DNA of 54,117 bases from Candidatus Rokuibacteriota bacterium. Its GTDB lineage: Bacteria; Methylomirabilota; Methylomirabilia; Rokubacteriales; CSP1-6. Shown here piece by piece: positions 51,302 through 54,117 of the stretch (its first letter is position 1; every line of letters begins with the position of its first letter). The translations under genes were made by a program, and so were the position numbers. Where the stretch lies: assembly GCA_003220265.1 (NCBI GenBank), contig QHRW01000119.1:1-54117 (forward strand). The letters are read 5' to 3'. Below the pieces are notes generated by a model, which was given only the letters and a program-made list of their open reading frames with translations, did not search any database and was not told the origin of the DNA.

Positions 51302-52198
51302 CTACCAGCCTCGGGTCTGGAGCAGATCCTTCTCGGCCATCTTCGAGATCTCGAGGCCGACCATCGCGTCGCCGAGATCCTCGCTGACGCGCACGAGCAC
51401 GTCGGGATCCTTGAAGTGCGTGGTGGCCTGCACGATCGCCTTGGCGCGCTTGGCCGGGTCGGACGACTTGAAGATGCCGGAGCCGACGAAGACGGCCTCG
51501 GCGCCGAGCTGCATCATGAGCGCGGCGTCGGCCGGCGTGGCGATACCGCCCGCCGAGAAATTGGGCACCGGCAGCTTGCCGGCGCGCGAGATCCAGCGCA
51601 CGAGGTCGTAGGGCGCGCCGAGGTTCTTGGCCTCGGTCATCAGCTCCTCGGGGCCGAGCGTGGTGAGCCGCCGCACCCCGCTCATCACGGAGCGCATGTG
51701 GCGCACCGCTTCCACGATGTTGCCCGAGCCCGCCTCGCCCTTCGTACGGATCATCGCCGCCCCCTCGCCGATGCGCCGCAGCGCCTCGCCGAGATCGCGG
51801 CAGCCGCACACGAACGGGATGCGGAAGGCGAACTTGTCGATGTGGAAGTGCTCGTCGGCCGGCGTCAGCACCTCGGACTCGTCGATGTAGTCGACCCCGA
51901 GGGCCTCCAGGATCTGCGCCTCCACGAAGTGGCCGATGCGCGCCTTGGCCATCACCGGGATGGTGACCGCCTTCTGGATCTCCTGGATCTTCTTCACCGG
52001 CGACATGCGCGCCACGCCGCCGTCGCGGCGAATGTCCGAGGGCACGCGCTCGAGCGCCATCACGGAGGCGGCCCCCGCGTCCTCGGCGATCTTGGCCTGC
52101 TCGGCGTTGGTGACGTCCATGATGACGCCGCCCTTGAGCATCTCCGCCAGGCCGATGTGCTTGCGATCCGCGATCCTCAATCCGTTCAGCTCTTCCAT
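51302..52198 (-). CDS. pdxS: Pyridoxal 5'-phosphate synthase lyase subunit PdxS
   Basis: Builds PLP from ribose 5-phosphate, glyceraldehyde 3-phosphate and ammonia from PdxT. The 298-residue TIM barrel shows LKGGVIMDV, the catalytic Lys85 in PVMAKARIGH, the second lysine in MIRTKGEAGSGN, and NFSAGGIATPADAALMMQLG. It lies 41 bp downstream of pdxR on the same strand. Confidence 0.97.
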   Translation of the reverse strand: MEELNGLRIADRKHIGLAEMLKGGVIMDVTNAEQAKIAEDAGAASVMALERVPSDIRRDGGVARMSPVKKIQEIQKAVTIPVMAKARIGHFVEAQILEALGVDYIDESEVLTPADEHFHIDKFAFRIPFVCGCRDLGEALRRIGEGAAMIRTKGEAGSGNIVEAVRHMRSVMSGVRRLTTLGPEELMTEAKNLGAPYDLVRWISRAGKLPVPNFSAGGIATPADAALMMQLGAEAVFVGSGIFKSSDPAKRAKAIVQATTHFKDPDVLVRVSEDLGDAMVGLEISKMAEKDLLQTRGW

Positions 52199-52239
52199 AG
52201 CTTCCCCCTTGCTCGATCTCAGCTTCCTCGAACCCGTTC

Positions 52240-53760
52240 CTACACCACCGGCACGAGCTCCCGCTCGCTGCGCCGTGGGCGCGGCTGCCGCCGCGCCGTC
52301 TTGATCACGTCCGCCAGCCGCCGCACGCCTTCGTCGATGCGCGCCGCTGCCACGGACGAGAAGGCCAGCCGGAGCGTCCGCTCGCCGCCGCCGTCCAGGC
52401 AGAACGCCGCGCCCGGCGTGAACGCCACCCCGCGGTCGACGGCCGCCGGCAGCAGCGCGACCGCGTCGAGGCCCGCCGGCAGCGTCAGCATCAGCGAGAA
52501 GCCGCCGTGCGGCTCCGTCCACGTCACGCCCTCCGGCATGCGCCGGCGCAGCGCGGCCAGCAGGAGCGTGCGCCGCCGCGCGTACTCGGCGGTGACGCGC
52601 GTGACGTGACGCTCGAGCAGGCGCTGCTCGCAGAAGCGGTGGACGGCCGCCTGCAGCAAGGCGCTCGTGTGCAGGTCGGCGAGCTGCTTGGCCGCCTGGA
52701 GCCGCTCGATCAGCGGGCGCGGCGCCACCAGCCAGCCGACGCGCAGGCCCGGAAAGAGGATCTTCGAGAACGTCCCGATGTGGATCACGATGCCCGCGCG
52801 GTCCACGGCCTTGAGCGGCGTGCCGGGCCGCGGGCCGTAGTGCAGGCTGCCGTCGAAGCCGTCCTCCACGATCGGCACCTGGTGGCGCGTCGCCGAGGCC
52901 ACCAGCCGCCGCCCGGTCTCCGGCTCCACCGACAGCCCGCTCGGGTTGTGGGCGCTCGACTGGCAGTAGAAGAGCTTGGGCGCCTGCCGCTCGCACAGCC
53001 GCTCGAACACGTCCGGCCGCGGGCCCGAGGCGTCCCACTCCACGGGCATCAGCCGCGCGCCGGCCGCGCGGAAGCCCTGCATGGCGCCCGTGTACGTCGG
53101 CTGCTCGATCGCCACCACGTCGCCGGGATCGACGAGCGTGCGCGCGATGAGGTTGAAGCCCTGCTGGGCGCCGTTGACGATGAGGATCTCCTCGGCGCGC
53201 GCCTCCACGCCGAAGCGCAGGAGATAGCCCGCGAGGTAGCGCCGCAGCGGCGCGTAGCCGCCGACGGGCGCGTACTGCAGCAGCGACTCGCCCTCGTCGC
53301 GAACCACCTGGTTGAGGACCTTCCGGAAGGCGTCGGTGGGGAACAGGGCGCTGTCCGGCATGCCGCCGGCGAACGAGATCACCGTGCTGCTGGCGTTGGG
53401 CATGCCGAATCCGCGCAGCCGCTCCTCGTCCGCGGCCGCGATGCGCGCCGCGCGCGAGAGCAGCGCGGTCCAGTCCATGGCCGCCGGCGCCGTCGGCGCG
53501 GCCGGCGCCCGGCGCCCCGTGGGCGGACCGGCCACGAACGTCCCCTGCCCGACGTGGGCGCGCGCCAGGCCCGAGGCCACCAGCTCGTCGTAGGCCAGCG
53601 CCACCGTGGCGCGGTTGACCCGGAGCTGCCCGGCCAGCTCGCGCGTGGCCGGCAGCTTGACGCCCGGCCCCAGCAGGCCGTCGCCGATCAGGCGCTCCAG
53701 GTGCGTCTGGATCTGCCGCGCCAGCGGCACGCCCTTGTCCCGGTCGAGGGGAATTTCCAT
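52240..53760 (-). CDS. pdxR: MocR/PdxR-family GntR regulator with aminotransferase domain
   Basis: The 506-residue regulator has an N-terminal GntR winged helix (residues 10-75: PLARQIQTHLERLIGDGLL, LPATRELAGQLRVNRATVALA) and a class I aminotransferase-like domain (PVGGYAPLRRYLAGYL, IVNGAQQGFNLIARTL, the PLP-lysine in GTFSKILFPGLRVGWL). MocR proteins of the PdxR type sense PLP and control pdxST. Here pdxR is in the same orientation just upstream of pdxS rather than divergent. Four ATTGGC repeats lie upstream. Confidence 0.92.
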   Translation of the reverse strand: MEIPLDRDKGVPLARQIQTHLERLIGDGLLGPGVKLPATRELAGQLRVNRATVALAYDELVASGLARAHVGQGTFVAGPPTGRRAPAAPTAPAAMDWTALLSRAARIAAADEERLRGFGMPNASSTVISFAGGMPDSALFPTDAFRKVLNQVVRDEGESLLQYAPVGGYAPLRRYLAGYLLRFGVEARAEEILIVNGAQQGFNLIARTLVDPGDVVAIEQPTYTGAMQGFRAAGARLMPVEWDASGPRPDVFERLCERQAPKLFYCQSSAHNPSGLSVEPETGRRLVASATRHQVPIVEDGFDGSLHYGPRPGTPLKAVDRAGIVIHIGTFSKILFPGLRVGWLVAPRPLIERLQAAKQLADLHTSALLQAAVHRFCEQRLLERHVTRVTAEYARRRTLLLAALRRRMPEGVTWTEPHGGFSLMLTLPAGLDAVALLPAAVDRGVAFTPGAAFCLDGGGERTLRLAFSSVAAARIDEGVRRLADVIKTARRQPRPRRSERELVPVV

Positions 53761-53769
53761 GTACCAGCC

Positions 53770-53797
53770 ATTTTCAACATGAATTGGCCGCCGTCAA
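53770..53797 (-). promoter_or_regulatory. Weak promoter-like signal of pdxR
   Basis: The minus strand reads TTGACG (53797-53792), a 16-bp spacer, then GAAAAT (53775-53770), about 10 bp before the pdxR ATG. One ATTGGC repeat lies in the spacer. Confidence 0.4.
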
Positions 53798-53846
53798 GAG
53801 CCAATTGGCCTGGTCGCGATTGGCGGGCAGGGAACGCCCGATTGGC
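53783..53846. promoter_or_regulatory. Four ATTGGC repeats between pdxR and the selenoprotein gene
   Basis: ATTGGC occurs at 53783, 53804, 53819 and 53841, all in the same orientation. Within each outer pair the spacing is 21 and 22 bp, two helical turns, the geometry MocR dimers use. The first lies in the pdxR promoter spacer, the last over the -35 of the divergent gene. The second is within a palindrome (CCAATTGG). Confidence 0.5.
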
Positions 53847-53871
53847 CCGGCGGGGGCCCGCGCGCTATACT
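53842..53871 (+). promoter_or_regulatory. Putative promoter of the AhpD-like selenoprotein gene
   Basis: TTGGCC (53842-53847), an 18-bp spacer, then TATACT (53866-53871), followed by AGGAGG (53890-53895) and ATG 53902. The -35 overlaps the fourth ATTGGC repeat. Confidence 0.5.
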
Positions 53872-53901
53872 CAGGCTCATCTCTCTCACAGGAGGCCGTC
53901 C

Positions 53902-54117
53902 ATGGCCGACACCAAGCCGATGAAGGAGTTCGCGGGGCTGTTCTACCGCGAGGGCGCGCTCGATCCCAAGACGATGCAGCTGGTGGCGCTCGCCGCCATG
54001 GCGGCCGCCGGCTGCACCAGCTGAGTGCCGGGACGCTTCGCGGCTGCGAAGCAAGCCGGCGCCACCGAAGACGAGATCAGCGAGACCCTCATGTACGCCA
54101 TGCGCGGGCGCGCGCGG
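53902..54117 (+). CDS. AhpD-like/carboxymuconolactone decarboxylase-family selenoprotein (CxxU), 3' end outside window
   Basis: Starts at ATG 53902 with a good AGGAGG. Forty codons (LDPKTMQLVALAAMAAAGCTS) lead to an in-frame TGA at 54022-54024, after which homology to the AhpD/CMD family continues (VPGRFAAAKQAGATEDEISETL, YAMRGR). The family's redox pair is C-x-x-C; here it reads Cys38-Thr-Ser-UGA, so the codon most likely inserts selenocysteine at position 41. CxxU AhpD-like selenoproteins are known. A hairpin right after the UGA fits a SECIS. If it were a stop, the product would be a useless 40-mer. The gene runs off the window end. Confidence 0.85.
54027..54060 (+). promoter_or_regulatory. 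Candidate SECIS element of the AhpD-like selenoprotein
   Basis: Lower stem GCCGG (54027-54031) pairs with CCGGC (54056-54060), then a 3x3 internal loop, then the upper 7-bp stem GCTTCGC (54035-54041) with GCGAAGC (54046-54052), and a GGCU loop. The apical loop starts 17 nt after the UGA, the same distance as in the fdhA candidate. Confidence 0.65.

Noticed and set aside
54022..54024. Real stop codon making a 40-residue peptide
   Set aside because: Family similarity continues in the same frame for the remaining 31 codons, and the UGA replaces the second Cys of a CxxC motif.

Overview
The window is about 54 kb of very GC-rich, gene-dense bacterial chromosome. Nearly every gene lies on the minus strand in long, tightly coupled operons (ATGA, GTGA, TGATG and TAATG stop/start overlaps). 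Only two genes, a methyltransferase near 4.4 kb and a redox protein at the right edge, are on the plus strand. The gene content (alternative complex III, a selenocysteine formate dehydrogenase, an oxalate-type 2-oxoacid:ferredoxin oxidoreductase, a tripartite tricarboxylate transporter) and the base composition suggest an uncultivated soil or sediment lineage of the Methylomirabilota/'Candidatus Rokubacteria' kind. This placement is an inference from content, not a phylogeny.

Layout. 1-2.2 kb: topA (3' end outside the window) and dprA. 2.3-4.3 kb: cpoB/ybgF and moeA. 4.4-5.0 kb: frameshifted methyltransferase. 5.0-12.0 kb: complete actABCDEF operon for the quinol-oxidising alternative complex III. 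12.1-20.5 kb: a heme operon (ccsA/hemX-like, hemA, hemC, hemD, hemB, later hemL) that encloses a cysteine module (Rrf2 regulator, cysteine synthase, and a ubiquitin-like sulfur carrier fused to a JAMM peptidase). 20.6-27.8 kb: formate dehydrogenase (small protein, selenocysteine FdhA, Fe-S subunit, NrfD anchor), fdhE and fdhD. 27.8-40.1 kb: ppdK-ilvB-ilvN-ilvC-psd-pssA-leuA-leuB-asd-small membrane protein-truA, preceded at 40.14-40.45 kb by a leader region with two promoters, a Leu/Ile-rich 26-codon frame and alternative hairpins ending in a terminator. 40.4-48.6 kb: tctC-tctB-tctA-terC-gntR and an upstream three-gene oxidoreductase operon that I read as oxalate oxidoreductase. 48.6-53.8 kb: vitamin B6 operon pdxR-pdxS-peroxiredoxin-pdxT-PaiB-like-pcaD. 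53.9 kb to the end: a second selenoprotein candidate with a C-x-x-Sec motif.

How it fits together. Formate and probably oxalate would supply low-potential electrons. These enter the quinone pool through the NrfD-anchored dehydrogenase, and alternative complex III passes them to cytochrome c. MoeA, FdhD and FdhE mature the molybdenum/selenium enzyme. Heme genes serve the cytochromes. A FadR-like palindrome (TGGTC-n-GACC) lies in the promoters of both the oxalate and the formate operons, and an FCD-type GntR gene closes the transporter operon between them, which suggests joint control.

The most notable items are: (1) the oxalate oxidoreductase signature and its shared operator with fdh; (2) two UGA-selenocysteine genes with SECIS-like hairpins, one of them a CxxU AhpD-fold protein; (3) the self-contained sulfur carrier-JAMM fusion next to cysteine synthase; (4) an ilv/leu-like attenuator candidate in front of ppdK-ilvBNC; (5) dispersed palindromic repeats that form C-terminal tails on HemD, HemC and a PaiB-like protein, in one case supplying the next gene's Shine-Dalgarno. 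All were found by eye; no search or folding program was run.
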